Positions 51,906-61,102 are shown, counted from the stretch's first letter. The stretch: DNA of 64,000 bases from CAYYKK01 sp046351395 (GCA_046351395.1 JAXLYP010000009.1:186001-250000), one strand, 5' to 3'. Program-made: numbers and translations. Notes: generated by a model not told the origin, from the sequence alone.

Positions 51906-51943
51906 CTTCACGCGTCGGCGCGGACATGCGAGACGCCCCGGCC

Positions 51944-52897
51944 ATGTCCTCACCCGTCGTCAACGCGCCGCGCCCCGTCGAGAAGCTCTCGAAGATCTGG
52001 CTCGAGGGGCAGCTCGTGGAGTGGGACGACGCGCGCGTGCACGTCCTCACCCACACGCTCCACTATGGACTCGGTGCCTTCGAAGGCATCCGCGCGTACC
52101 AGCGGCGCGGGGGCGAGACCGCGATCTTCCGACTCCGGGACCACCTCGAGCGTCTCATGGACAGCTGCCGGCTCGTCCAGATCGCGCCCCGCTTCAGCGT
52201 GGACGAGCTCGAGCGCGCGTGCGTGGACGTGGTGCGCGCGAACGGGATGACGGACGCGTACCTTCGACCCCTCGTCTGGGTGGGCGACGGCGCGATGGGG
52301 ATCTACGCGCCCGACAACCCGATCCGAGCGAGCGTCATCGCGTGGCGATGGGGGGCCTACCTCGGGGCGGACGCGCTGGAGCGCGGGATCCGGGTGCGGA
52401 TCTCGTCCTGGGCGCGGCACCACCTGTCCGTCAGCCTCGCGAAGGGAAAGATCATCGGGCAGTACACGAACAGCATCCTCGCGAAGCGGGACGCGAAGGC
52501 GGGCGGGTTCGACGAGGCCCTGCTCCTCGACGTGAACGGCCACGTCTCGGAGGGGTCGGGGGAGAACCTCTTCATCGTGAAGAAGGGGAGGCTCATCACC
52601 CCGCCGCTCTCGGCGTCCATCCTCGCGGGGATCACGCGGGACACGATCTTGAACCTCGCCGAGGAGGAGGGCATCCCAGTCGCCGAAGAGATGATCACGC
52701 GCGACCAGATCTATCTCGCGGACGAGGCGTTCTTCACCGGCACCGCCGCCGAGGTCACGCCGATCCGCGAGGTCGACTTCCGACCGATCGGCGCGGGAGC
52801 GCGCGGGCCCATCACGGAGCGACTCCAGGCGCGCTACTTCGACCACGTGCGGGGCGTCGAAGACGCTCACCCCGAGTGGCGGACGCTGGTCGCGTGA
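51944..52897 (+). CDS. ilvE: Branched-chain amino acid aminotransferase
   Basis: From ATG 51944 (an ATG at 51926 is also possible) the product has 317 residues. It is a class IV PLP enzyme: KIWLEGQLVEWDDARVHVLTHTLHYGLGAFEGIRAY at the N-terminus, the lysine region SLAKGKIIGQYTNSILAKRDA, and EGSGENLFIVKKG and FFTGTAAEVTPIREVD near the end. It transaminates Leu, Ile and Val with 2-oxoglutarate. Its stop overlaps the next gene (GTGA). Confidence 0.93.
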   Translation: MSSPVVNAPRPVEKLSKIWLEGQLVEWDDARVHVLTHTLHYGLGAFEGIRAYQRRGGETAIFRLRDHLERLMDSCRLVQIAPRFSVDELERACVDVVRANGMTDAYLRPLVWVGDGAMGIYAPDNPIRASVIAWRWGAYLGADALERGIRVRISSWARHHLSVSLAKGKIIGQYTNSILAKRDAKAGGFDEALLLDVNGHVSEGSGENLFIVKKGRLITPPLSASILAGITRDTILNLAEEEGIPVAEEMITRDQIYLADEAFFTGTAAEVTPIREVDFRPIGAGARGPITERLQARYFDHVRGVEDAHPEWRTLVA

Positions 52898-53568
52898 GCC
52901 GATCGGCGGCCGCGCCGTGGCGGCGCGTGGCGCCCGTGATCGCCGTCGCGCTCGCTTCGGCGGGGGCGGCGTGCGGCCCGGAGGTGCCGCCCTCGGTCGG
53001 CGTGAGCTCGGCCGCGCCGAGCGCTTCCGCGAGCGCCACGTCGATCGTCGACGACGATCCCGGCATTTTCCCCTCGAAGCGGTTCGGCTTGCGCGTCCCC
53101 CTCGAGGAGGGGGACGCGTGGCGCATCGACGATCACAAGACGCCCTGGCTCACGGCCCAGAAGCCCAAGGACCAGTCGTCCCTGATGCTCCGTGTGTGGC
53201 GCGGAGAGAACCGCATGAACCGCGACAAGTGCGAGGCCATCGCGCGCGGCTGGAAGAGCCTGCCGGTCCGCGACAAGGCGACGCTCGTGTCCCACGAGCC
53301 GCTCGATTTTCCGGAGGGGTTCGACACCTACGTGGACGTCGGGCTGGTCCCCGCGCCCGAGCAATCCGCGCTCTTCGGCTTCGTGCTCGCGTTTGGCGGG
53401 TACGCGCACAAGTGCTTCGCGTATGTGTTCGTCACGAAGGATCAAGGCCCCGGCGCGGACGAGCGCGTCGCGGAGCGGCTCGGGACGAACGTGGAGCGCA
53501 CGCTCAAGAAGATCCGCATCGTCAGCGACCTCGAGCCCGAGATCGACCGCGCTCCGCCCGCGGACTGA
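52894..53568 (+). CDS. Predicted lipoprotein coupled to ilvE
   Basis: GTG 52894 overlaps the ilvE stop by four bases, giving 224 residues. The signal peptide is APVIAVALASAGAAC with the lipobox Cys. A short Ser/Ala linker leads to a globular domain (RFGLRVPLEEGDAWRIDDHKTPWL, FAYVFVTKDQG) of no recognised family. Linkage to a metabolic gene is probably only transcriptional. Confidence 0.75.
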   Translation: MSRSAAAPWRRVAPVIAVALASAGAACGPEVPPSVGVSSAAPSASASATSIVDDDPGIFPSKRFGLRVPLEEGDAWRIDDHKTPWLTAQKPKDQSSLMLRVWRGENRMNRDKCEAIARGWKSLPVRDKATLVSHEPLDFPEGFDTYVDVGLVPAPEQSALFGFVLAFGGYAHKCFAYVFVTKDQGPGADERVAERLGTNVERTLKKIRIVSDLEPEIDRAPPAD

Positions 53569-53604
53569 GCGCTCGCTCGCCCGGATGCGCTACCCTCGGC
53601 TCCG

Positions 53605-55065
53605 ATGCGCGAAGGAAGAAGGACGCTGAGGCTCGTCGCGGGGCTCACTGCGATCGCGGGCGCGATGGGGCTTTTGTCGGCCCACGGATCGAGCGCGCGG
53701 GGCGCGCCGGCGACGCCGTCCAAAGCGTCGACCGCCGCCGATCGCAAGGATGTGTCGATCACCGTCTACAACCAGAACTTCGGGCTCGTGCGAGAGACGC
53801 GCGCGCTCGAGCTGGGCACGGGGAAGGTGAGCCTCGACGTGGGTGACGTCGCGAGCACGATCCAGCCGGAGACGGTCGCGATCCGATCGCTCGCGAAGGA
53901 TGGTCTGAGCGTCCTCGAGCAGAACTACCGGTACGACTTGCTCACGCCGGCGACGCTCCTCGACAAGTACGTCGGCAAGAAGCTCCGCGTCTATCGATAC
54001 AACGAGCAGCAAGGCAAGGAGGAGGGGTTCGACGCCACGTTGGTCTCGTTCGCGGGCGGCGAGCCGATCCTCGACATCGGCGGCGAGCTCACGTTCGACT
54101 TCAAGGGCCGGCTCGGGTTCCCGGGCGTCCCCGCGAACCTCATCGCGAACCCGACGCTCGTGTGGCTCCTCGATTCGAAACAGCCGAAGCAGGACGTCGA
54201 GGTCACCTACCTCGCCCAGAACATGAACTGGAGCGCGGACTACGTGATGGTCGTGGACGACGCGGACGCGACGGCCGGCCTCACCGGGTGGGTGACCCTC
54301 ACCAACCAGTCCGGCGCGAGCTACAAAGGCGCGAGCCTCAAGCTCGTCGCGGGGGACGTGAACCGGATCCGCGCGAGCGCCGGCGAGCGCGAGCGCTGGG
54401 ATGGCGACCTCAAGAAGGACGCCGCGGGCGGATTCCAAGAGGAGGCGCTGTTCGAGTACCACATGTACACGCTCGATCGAGCGACGGATGTGCTCGACAA
54501 CGAGCAGAAGCAGGTGACGCTCCTCGAAGCAGACAAAGTCTCCGTGACGAAGAAGCTGCTCTTCTTCGGGCAGGAGTATTGGTACCGCGGCGAATACGGC
54601 CAAGTCATGAGCAACCAGAAGGTCGGCGTCTACCTCGACCTCCTGAACGATCAGGCGAGCGGCCTCGGCATGCCGCTCCCGAAGGGGACGGTCCGCGTCT
54701 ACAAGGCAGACAAAAGCGGTTCGCGCCAGTTCGTGGGCGAGGACCGGATCGATCACACGCCGAAGGACGAGCGAGTGCGCATCAAGATGGGGGACGCGTT
54801 CGACGTCGTGGGTGATCGCAAGCAGACGAACTACAAGGTGCTCGGCAAGTGCACGATCGAGACCGCCTGGGAGATCGAGCTCCGCAACCACAAGGACACC
54901 GCCGTGCACGTAGAGGACTACGAGCCCATCGGCGGCGACTGGGAGATCGTCGAGTCCAGTCAGCCGAGCACGAAGAAGGACGCGGCGACCTTCACGTTCG
55001 ACGTCGAGGTCCCCGCGAACGGCAAGAAGACGGTGACCTATCGCGCGCGCGTGAAGGTCTGCTGA
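53605..55065 (+). CDS. Secreted DUF4139-type protein
   Basis: This 486-residue protein has an N-terminal hydrophobic segment (RLVAGLTAIAGAMGLLSA) likely to be a signal peptide. The beta-rich body has features of the DUF4139 family: VYNQNFGLVRETRALEL, SADYVMVVDDADA, LTGWVTLTNQSGASYKGASLKLVAGDVNRI, and a C-terminal WEIELRNHKDTAVHVEDYEPIGGDWEIV followed by TFTFDVEVPANGKKTVTYRARVK. Family function is poorly known; envelope location is likely. Confidence 0.8.
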   Translation: MREGRRTLRLVAGLTAIAGAMGLLSAHGSSARGAPATPSKASTAADRKDVSITVYNQNFGLVRETRALELGTGKVSLDVGDVASTIQPETVAIRSLAKDGLSVLEQNYRYDLLTPATLLDKYVGKKLRVYRYNEQQGKEEGFDATLVSFAGGEPILDIGGELTFDFKGRLGFPGVPANLIANPTLVWLLDSKQPKQDVEVTYLAQNMNWSADYVMVVDDADATAGLTGWVTLTNQSGASYKGASLKLVAGDVNRIRASAGERERWDGDLKKDAAGGFQEEALFEYHMYTLDRATDVLDNEQKQVTLLEADKVSVTKKLLFFGQEYWYRGEYGQVMSNQKVGVYLDLLNDQASGLGMPLPKGTVRVYKADKSGSRQFVGEDRIDHTPKDERVRIKMGDAFDVVGDRKQTNYKVLGKCTIETAWEIELRNHKDTAVHVEDYEPIGGDWEIVESSQPSTKKDAATFTFDVEVPANGKKTVTYRARVKVC

Positions 55066-55246
55066 TCAGCGCGCGTGATTCTCGGTCGGCAGCAGAGGCA
55101 GAACAACAGGAAGTCTTCCCGTCTCCCTGTGACTCTCCTCTGAAACTGATTCAGAATCGCGCTCGCTGTTGGCCCTCGTCGTTGCGGGCGCGCGGGGCGC
55201 GCGTCGCACCTCGATACAGACATTGACTCGGGACGCGCCCGACGCG
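55066..55246. other. Convergent intergenic region
   Basis: This 181-bp AT-richer stretch lies between convergent genes. It contains an imperfect palindrome CTGAAACTGATTCAG (55140-55154) but no clear terminator or coding sequence. Confidence 0.4.
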
Positions 55247-55792
55247 TCAGACCTGGCTGAACAGCTCTTCGAGATCGGTGTCGCTCAGGCCGCGCGTGTT
55301 CTTGCGGAGCGCTTCGGTGAGCTGCTCGTGGGTCATGTCTTGCGTCTCCATGTACGGCGCGGCGCACGCAGGGTGCAGGTAGCCAGCGCCCTTCTGCGTC
55401 GTCATCCCGCGCTCGATTTCCCGCTCGATGGCGACGCGCAGGGAGCCCTTCGCGAGCGGCTCGCTGCAGGACAGACACTTCGCGCGGCCCGTCGGCGCGC
55501 GATCGGCGTGGGGGTAGGGAGGGGGGCGCGAGGCCTCCGCCTTGGTGATGAGCTCGTCGATCTCCGCGCGGTTCGGGACCTCGCCCGCGAAGGTCTCGAG
55601 CGCGCTCTTGAGCTCTGTCGGGAGCTTGGACGCCGCGCATTTCAGGTGATGCCAGCGGTAGGTGAGATCGCCCTCGCCGCTGAACGCGTTGACGGTCTCT
55701 TCCCCGAACCGGAGCTCGCCCTTCGCGATCGGGTTTCTGCACGAGCGGCAGCCCGCGCGGCCTGATTTTGCGACTTCGATCGTGTGCGCCAT
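55247..55792 (-). CDS. Tandem PARP-type zinc-finger protein
   Basis: This 181-residue protein holds two zf-PARP-like units. Finger 1: AKSGRAGCRSC with C15/C18, then H49 and C52 (HHLKC). Finger 2: GRAKCLSC with C105/C108, then H139 and C142 (HPAC). The motif (K/R)SGRA-x-C-x-x-C...W-H-x-x-C is that of the nick-sensing fingers of eukaryotic PARP-1 and DNA ligase III, which also occur in some bacteria. A helical C-terminus (MTHEQLTEALRKNTRGLSDTDLEELF) follows. No ADP-ribosyltransferase domain is present. It may bind DNA breaks; role unproven. Confidence 0.85.
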   Translation of the reverse strand: MAHTIEVAKSGRAGCRSCRNPIAKGELRFGEETVNAFSGEGDLTYRWHHLKCAASKLPTELKSALETFAGEVPNRAEIDELITKAEASRPPPYPHADRAPTGRAKCLSCSEPLAKGSLRVAIEREIERGMTTQKGAGYLHPACAAPYMETQDMTHEQLTEALRKNTRGLSDTDLEELFSQV

Positions 55793-55905
55793 GGGACGGG
55801 GAGGTTACCGCGAGGCAGCCACGCCGCGCTCGTCCCATCGACCCGCGGAGCGAACCGCTGCGGCGAGCGATTGACCGGCGCTCGGCCTCGGGCAGACTCA
55901 GGGTC

Positions 55906-56988
55906 ATGTCCGCGCCCTCGACACGAACGCCACAGTCCGCGCGCGCGCTCACTCGAGCTGCGGTCGCCTGGCTCCTGATTTTTCCCACCGGGTGTGACGG
56001 GGGGAGCGCTGGCACGGGCGGCGCAACGGCGACGGGGAGCAGCGGAGTGACCGGCATGGGGTCGACCTCGACGACGACGACGACGAGCGGGACGGGGGGC
56101 GCGAACGGGGACGGCGACTACGTCATCTCCGCGCCGTTCACCCCCGATCCGGGCGTGATCCCGAGCGACCAGGTGCCGCAAGGCGCGGTCTCGACGTTCA
56201 CGATGGCGTCCAGCGAGAGCGCGGTGTTTCCGACGGACGTCGCGACGGGGCAGCCCTTCCAGCGGGACGTCGCGGTCTACGTCCCCGCGCAGTACGTGCC
56301 CGGCGCCGAGGCGCCGTTCATGGTCGTACAGGACGGGATCAGCTTCTACGAGAGCACGATGGTCCCGGCGCTCGACAACCTGATCGCCGCGAAGAAGATC
56401 CCCGTGATGATCGTCGTGTTCGTGGAGCCCGGGCCGAACGGTGGGCCCACCGAGGGTGAGCGCAGCTTCGAGTACGACAGCGTCACGGACGCGTACTCCA
56501 CGTTCGTCGAGTCCGAGCTCCTGCCGCGCGTCAGCTCGGAGCTCGGCGTCGCGTTCACGAGCGATCCCGAGGGGCGCGCCGCGATGGGGGGCAGCTCGGG
56601 GGGCGCGGCGGCGTTCACGATGGGCTGGTTCCACCCCGAGCGCTACCGCCGGATCCTCACGTACTCCGGGTCGTTCTGCGATCTCCAGTCGACCGCGGAG
56701 CACCCGCACGGTGCGTGGGAGTACCACGAGAGCCTCGTCGCGAGCACGCCCGCAAAGCCGCTCCGCGTCGCGCTCGAGGTCGGTGACATGGACCTGGATC
56801 TGAACGACGACTCCAACCCGCGGCGACATTGGGAGACGGCGAACAAGGCGATGGCGAAGGTCCTCGCGGACGCCGGATACCACTACCGATTCGTCTTCGC
56901 GAAGGGCGCAGGTCACATCGATCAGGGCGTCCTCGAGCAGACATTGCCGGACACGCTCGAGTGGCTCTGGCAGGGCTATCCGCACTGA
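55906..56988 (+). CDS. Esterase-family lipoprotein (Fes/EstD-like)
   Basis: From ATG 55906 the product has 360 residues: a signal peptide ending FPTGC, a Thr/Gly linker, then an alpha/beta-hydrolase. Motifs: VAVYVPAQYVPG, FMVVQDGISFYE, the nucleophile GGSSGG (MGGSSGGAAAFTMGW), and a late GAGHIDQG supplying the catalytic His. It resembles enterochelin-esterase and tannase-like secreted hydrolases. Substrate unknown. The gene is divergent from the zinc-finger gene with about 110 bases between. Confidence 0.85.
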   Translation: MSAPSTRTPQSARALTRAAVAWLLIFPTGCDGGSAGTGGATATGSSGVTGMGSTSTTTTTSGTGGANGDGDYVISAPFTPDPGVIPSDQVPQGAVSTFTMASSESAVFPTDVATGQPFQRDVAVYVPAQYVPGAEAPFMVVQDGISFYESTMVPALDNLIAAKKIPVMIVVFVEPGPNGGPTEGERSFEYDSVTDAYSTFVESELLPRVSSELGVAFTSDPEGRAAMGGSSGGAAAFTMGWFHPERYRRILTYSGSFCDLQSTAEHPHGAWEYHESLVASTPAKPLRVALEVGDMDLDLNDDSNPRRHWETANKAMAKVLADAGYHYRFVFAKGAGHIDQGVLEQTLPDTLEWLWQGYPH

Positions 56989-57046
56989 GTCGGCGCGGGG
57001 CGTCGTCCCCCCTCGAGCTCGAACGACTCCTTCGCGCGCCGGTCGG

Positions 57047-58414
57047 TCAGGCGGGCGGGAGCTTCACGCGGAACGCGACGTCCGGTGGGCCGAAGGAGGT
57101 GCACTCGACCACGCCGTCGTGCGCCTCGGCGATCGCGCGGACGATCGCGAGTCCGAGGCCCGTTCCACCCCCGTCCGCGCGGGTCGTGACGAACCGGCGG
57201 AAGATCTTCTTTTGCACGTGCTTCGCGACGGCGCCCTTGTTGCGGACGACGAGCGTGGCCTGGCCCTCCCGCCGGCCGACCTCGACCGCAATGGTGCCGC
57301 CCTCTTCTCCGTGCGTGCGCGCGTTCTCGACCAGGTTCCCGATGAGGCGGCCGAGCCACGTGCGGTCCCCGCGCACCTCGACGTGAGCGCCGTCGACGTT
57401 CACGGTCGCGCCCTGGTCGTTCGCCTCGCGCGCGATGTCCCTCGCGAGAGCCAAGAGATCCACCGCGGCCGCCTCCTCGACGCCGCGCGCCTCGATGCGA
57501 GCGAGCCCGAGGAGCTCGCCGAGGAGCGTCTCGATGCGCTTGGTCGACTCTTGGATGCGCGAGACGAAGCGGCGCGCCTCCTCGGGCTCTTCGAGCGCGC
57601 CGTCCGCGAGCACCTCGGCGCTCGCCCGGATGGCGGCGACCGGGTTCTTCAGCTCGTGCGAGAGATCGGCCGCGAACGTCTCGACGAAGGGGCGACCCTC
57701 GAGCTCGCGGCGCATCGTGTCGAGCGCGCGCGTGAGCCGCATGACCTCGCGGCCCTGCGCGGGCGGCGGCGTCGCCCGGCGCTCGCCCTCGCTCACGCGC
57801 ACCGCGAAGTCGGTGAGCGTCTCGATCGGCTTCGCGATCGTCCGCCCGATGAGGACCGCGGAGAGCGCGGCCGCGACGCCGAGGACGACGCTCAGGATCA
57901 GGATCGCCGGCGTCATGTCCGCGAGCAGGCGCTCGATGACGAGGGTCTGCTTCACGACGATGACGGAGCCCACCTGCTCCCCGTGTGCGCGGATCGGCGC
58001 CGCGATCCGGACGGCGCCGCGCGCGCCGGCGCCCGCCCCGCGCGAGAGGATCTCCTCGCCGCTCGGGGACACGAGCGTGATCTCGAGGCCCCCCTCGATC
58101 CCCGCCAGGTCGGACGCGACCTCCTTGAGCGACCGACCCTTCGCGGCCATCTCGTTGCCGACGATGGCCGCGACCGCGGTCGCCTCGTTCCGAGCGGACT
58201 CCTCCGCGATGCTCGTCGCGCGAGCTCGCACGCGCTGCACGACGAGCACGCCGAGGCCGAGCGCGAACGCGCCCACGATGGAGGCCAGGGCGACGAAGAT
58301 CTGCAGCCGGATGCTCATCCCCGCCTTGCGCGCGCGGAGGAGGCGCGCCGCGACGAACGCGACGAACAGGATGAGGAACGCCGCGGCGCCGCCGAAGAGG
58401 ATGACCTCGGTCAC
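57047..58414 (-). CDS. Membrane histidine kinase
   Basis: GTG 58414 overlaps the regulator stop (GTGA); the product has 455 residues. There are membrane segments near residues 5-20, 35-60 and 165-190 around a periplasmic sensor of about 100 residues. A HAMP linker (LIGRTIAKPIETLTDFA) follows, then HisKA with SHELKNPVAAIRASAE and HATPase with NLVENARTHG and GGGTGLGLAIVRAIAE. The G1 box is unusual (VVRNKGAVAKHVQKKIF instead of DxGxG), so ATP binding may be altered. Partner: the OmpR-type regulator upstream. Confidence 0.9.
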   Translation of the reverse strand: MTEVILFGGAAAFLILFVAFVAARLLRARKAGMSIRLQIFVALASIVGAFALGLGVLVVQRVRARATSIAEESARNEATAVAAIVGNEMAAKGRSLKEVASDLAGIEGGLEITLVSPSGEEILSRGAGAGARGAVRIAAPIRAHGEQVGSVIVVKQTLVIERLLADMTPAILILSVVLGVAAALSAVLIGRTIAKPIETLTDFAVRVSEGERRATPPPAQGREVMRLTRALDTMRRELEGRPFVETFAADLSHELKNPVAAIRASAEVLADGALEEPEEARRFVSRIQESTKRIETLLGELLGLARIEARGVEEAAAVDLLALARDIAREANDQGATVNVDGAHVEVRGDRTWLGRLIGNLVENARTHGEEGGTIAVEVGRREGQATLVVRNKGAVAKHVQKKIFRRFVTTRADGGGTGLGLAIVRAIAEAHDGVVECTSFGPPDVAFRVKLPPA

Positions 58415-59127
58415 ACCGGCCTGCCGGGCTCGCCGGGGGACGGCGCGGGTCGATCGCGGACACGGTAGCCGACGCCCCGGACCGTCTCGATCACGTTCGC
58501 GTCGCCGCCCGCGGTCTCCACCTTCCGGCGAAGTCCCTTCACGTGCGAGTCGATGGTTCGATCGGTGATCGCGAACCCGTCCCCCCAGACGCGATCGATG
58601 AGCTCGCCGCGCGTGAACACGCGACCCGGGGAGGAGAGGAGGCACGCGAGGAGATCGAACTCGACCCGGGTGAGCTCCATCTCGCGCCCGTGCGCGGTGG
58701 CGCGGCGCGTGACCTCGTCCACCGAGAGCGGGAGGACGACGGGGGGCGCGCTGTCCGTCGTCTGCGCCGCGGTGGCGCGCCGGAGCACCGCGCGGACGCG
58801 CGCGACCATCTCGCGCGGAGAGAACGGCTTGGTGACGTAGTCGTCCGCTCCCGTCTCCAGCGCGGCGACGCGATCCGCCTCGCCGTCGCGGCTCGAGAGC
58901 ACGATGATCGCCGGTGGCGGCTTGGCCCTGCGCGCTGCGGCGATGAGCTCGAAGCCGCTCCCGTCCGGGAGCATCAAGTCGAGCACGACCAAGCTCGCCG
59001 CGCCGAGCTCCGCGAGCGCCTGCGCCACGTTGTTCGCGGTGACGACCGTGAACCCGTCTCGCCGGAGCGAGTAGGAGAGCGACTCGGCGATCGCGGGCTC
59101 GTCCTCGACCACCAGGATGCGTGACAT
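58411..59127 (-). CDS. OmpR/PhoB-type response regulator
   Basis: This 238-residue protein has a receiver (ILVVEDEPAIAESL, phospho-acceptor in VVLDLMLPDGSG, Lys in DYVTKPFSPRE) and a winged helix-turn-helix (MELTRVEFDLLACLLSSPGRVFTRGELIDRVWGDGFAITDRTIDSHVKGLRRKV). It is co-translated with the membrane kinase downstream. Targets unknown. Confidence 0.94.
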   Translation of the reverse strand: MSRILVVEDEPAIAESLSYSLRRDGFTVVTANNVAQALAELGAASLVVLDLMLPDGSGFELIAAARRAKPPPAIIVLSSRDGEADRVAALETGADDYVTKPFSPREMVARVRAVLRRATAAQTTDSAPPVVLPLSVDEVTRRATAHGREMELTRVEFDLLACLLSSPGRVFTRGELIDRVWGDGFAITDRTIDSHVKGLRRKVETAGGDANVIETVRGVGYRVRDRPAPSPGEPGRPV

Positions 59128-59135
59128 GGCTTCTT

Positions 59136-59762
59136 CTACCGACGGTTCAGCGCGGCCGTGACGATGTCGACGACGACGCGATAGAGCATGTCGACGTGAT
59201 CGGGCCGCGGGAGCAGCCCGTCGAAGTGCACCACCAGGCCGCCGGGGCGCATCTCGAGCTGACCTCGAAACCCCTTCGATCGGAGGAGCTCGCGGAGCGC
59301 CGGGGTGAACGCGGCCTTCGCCTCGTCCTCCGTGCGCGCGAACGTCGTGACGTTCTCGTCCCAGACCTTCTCACCCATCTTCACCTGGTTCGGCGGGGCG
59401 CTCTCGAGGAACGCGACGCGCGTGAGGAACGGCTCCCCCGTGCGCATCGACGCGCGCGCCATCAGCCCGGGGTGCGTCGCGAACCCGACGATGGTGCGCT
59501 CGAGGGGATCCACCCCGGCCGGTGCGGTCCACGGCTCGACGATCACGAGGTCCCCGATCGGCCGGTGGCCCCAGATCGAGGGCAACCGGAGGGTGATGGA
59601 GTTGTAGAAGAGCTCCGGCGCGACGAGCGTGTCGTGCGGCTCCCACTGGCGAAACCAGTCCTCGGGCGGATTCAGCACGTACGCGGCGCCGTGGAGGCGC
59701 GCCCAGTGCGCCAGGTGATCCGACCCGTTGGGGACGAACGGCTTCGGCGGGGGTGAGCTCAC
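59136..59762 (-). CDS. Conserved-looking protein of unknown function
   Basis: This 208-residue soluble protein has an N-terminus MSSPPPKPFVPNG and a balanced composition typical of a real globular protein (WARLHGAAYVLNPPEDWFRQWEPHDTLVAPELFYNSITLRLPS). No motif or family is recognised. It ends nine bases before the regulator gene on the same strand, so it may belong to that operon. Confidence 0.75.
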   Translation of the reverse strand: MSSPPPKPFVPNGSDHLAHWARLHGAAYVLNPPEDWFRQWEPHDTLVAPELFYNSITLRLPSIWGHRPIGDLVIVEPWTAPAGVDPLERTIVGFATHPGLMARASMRTGEPFLTRVAFLESAPPNQVKMGEKVWDENVTTFARTEDEAKAAFTPALRELLRSKGFRGQLEMRPGGLVVHFDGLLPRPDHVDMLYRVVVDIVTAALNRR

Positions 59763-59771
59763 GCGCGCAGT

Positions 59772-60359
59772 CTACTCCGAACAGCGCCGGTTTTCCCGGA
59801 GCGCCGCGATGAAGGGCAACTCCTCGCGCGCGAGCCACCGCTCTTCGGTGTGGGGGTCGTGGTCGCGCCCAGGCACGCGGTCCGCGAGCTCCACCGCCCC
59901 AATACGTTCGCACCGAACGCACGCCGTGACCGTGAGCTCCGCGCCGCACGGCCCCGCCTCGATGGGCGCACGAAGGAACATCGCGAGGTGCGGCCCGCCG
60001 CGCGCCAGCTGTTCCGCCAGGAACGCGTACATCGTCGATGGGTAGCGGTATTTCCGCTCCTCGAGCGCGCGGCGGCACGCGGAGCACCCCCGCCCGAAGA
60101 ACGCCACGACCATCCCCGCGAGGCCGAGGAACGGGGCGATCGCGAGGCCGAGCAAGACCTTCAGCCATCCGCTCCCGCGCAGGCGGACGCCGTCGCCGAG
60201 CGCGGCGACGAGGAGCGCCATCGCGGCGACGGAGCCGACGAACACGAGCGCGCCGAGGAGAAAGAGGCGCGGCCGGAACACCCGGCGGAGGGTGGGCAGA
60301 GGAGGGGCGGCGAGGCTCGGGTGCGGGTTGGGTCCGAGGGGATGCGAGCCGTTCGACAT
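59772..60359 (-). CDS. Two-TM protein with CxxC pairs (paralogue A)
   Basis: This 195-residue protein has a Pro-rich N-terminus, two membrane helices (LFLLGALVFVGSVAAMALLVAAL and LLGLAIAPFLGLAGMVVAFF), then GCSACRRALEERKYRYPSTMYAFLAEQLARGG, and later a second CxxC (ACVRCERIG). The next gene upstream has the same order. The two CxxC pairs could bind zinc or form disulfides. Family not recognised. Confidence 0.75.
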   Translation of the reverse strand: MSNGSHPLGPNPHPSLAAPPLPTLRRVFRPRLFLLGALVFVGSVAAMALLVAALGDGVRLRGSGWLKVLLGLAIAPFLGLAGMVVAFFGRGCSACRRALEERKYRYPSTMYAFLAEQLARGGPHLAMFLRAPIEAGPCGAELTVTACVRCERIGAVELADRVPGRDHDPHTEERWLAREELPFIAALRENRRCSE

Positions 60360-60396
60360 GCCCAGGGTCTTTCTGACCTCCCCGGGATGGACAGCG

Positions 60397-61086
60397 TCAC
60401 TGGATCGGCTGGCGGCTCTGACGGAGCGCGGGCACCATCCAGACGTCCTCCGCGCCGAGCGGACGGAGCTCGGTCGAGGCCTGGACGGTGATCGAGTCTC
60501 CGCTCCGGAGCTCCTGCTTCACCTGCGCGCTGCCGAGGGCCTCGCACTTCGGGCACGTGTGGAGCTGCAGCACCGTCGTCTGGGGGCTCATGTCGACGGG
60601 CGAGCGCACGAACGCCTCGAGGGCGCGGCCCCCGATGCGGAGCTGCTCCGCGAGCCACCCATACATCGCCGCCGGATACGCGTACCGGCGCGCCTCGAGC
60701 TCCTTCTTGCACGTCGTGCAGCCCTTCGAGAAAGCGGAGATCATCGTGGCGATCCCAGCGATGGGCGCGAGCGCGATGAGGACCACGCCCTTGATGCGGA
60801 TCCGGTGTCCCTCGTTCCACTCCTCGCGGAGGAACCACGCGAGCGCCACGCCACCCGCGATGAGCGCGAGACCGAACAGGATCCGAAGGGGGAGGAAGAT
60901 GCGCCCCTCGACCGAGAGCGAAGCGGGCGGCGGCGCTACGAGGGGCGCCGAAGGACCCGGCGGAGGCGCGCCGTACGGGATCTGAGGTTGCGCGTACGGC
61001 GCTTGAGGCTGGGGAGCCTGCGGTTGACCGTATTGACCGTAGCCTTGGGGGGGCTGTCCGTAGGGGCCGGGTGGGGGCTGTTGCAT
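60397..61086 (-). CDS. Two-TM protein with CxxC pairs (paralogue B)
   Basis: This 229-residue protein starts with about 50 residues of Pro/Gln/Gly/Tyr repeats (MQQPPPGPYGQPPQGYGQ), then two membrane helices. These are followed by GCTTCKKELEARRYAYPAAMYGWLAEQLRIGG and a distal CPKCEALG. It aligns with the following gene over the helices and both CxxC pairs, so the two arose by tandem duplication 37 bases apart. The Pro/Gln-rich arm resembles those of membrane proteins that bind other proteins through low-complexity tails. Confidence 0.75.
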   Translation of the reverse strand: MQQPPPGPYGQPPQGYGQYGQPQAPQPQAPYAQPQIPYGAPPPGPSAPLVAPPPASLSVEGRIFLPLRILFGLALIAGGVALAWFLREEWNEGHRIRIKGVVLIALAPIAGIATMISAFSKGCTTCKKELEARRYAYPAAMYGWLAEQLRIGGRALEAFVRSPVDMSPQTTVLQLHTCPKCEALGSAQVKQELRSGDSITVQASTELRPLGAEDVWMVPALRQSRQPIQ

Positions 61087-61102
61087 CGGTGTCGTGCTCT
61101 CC

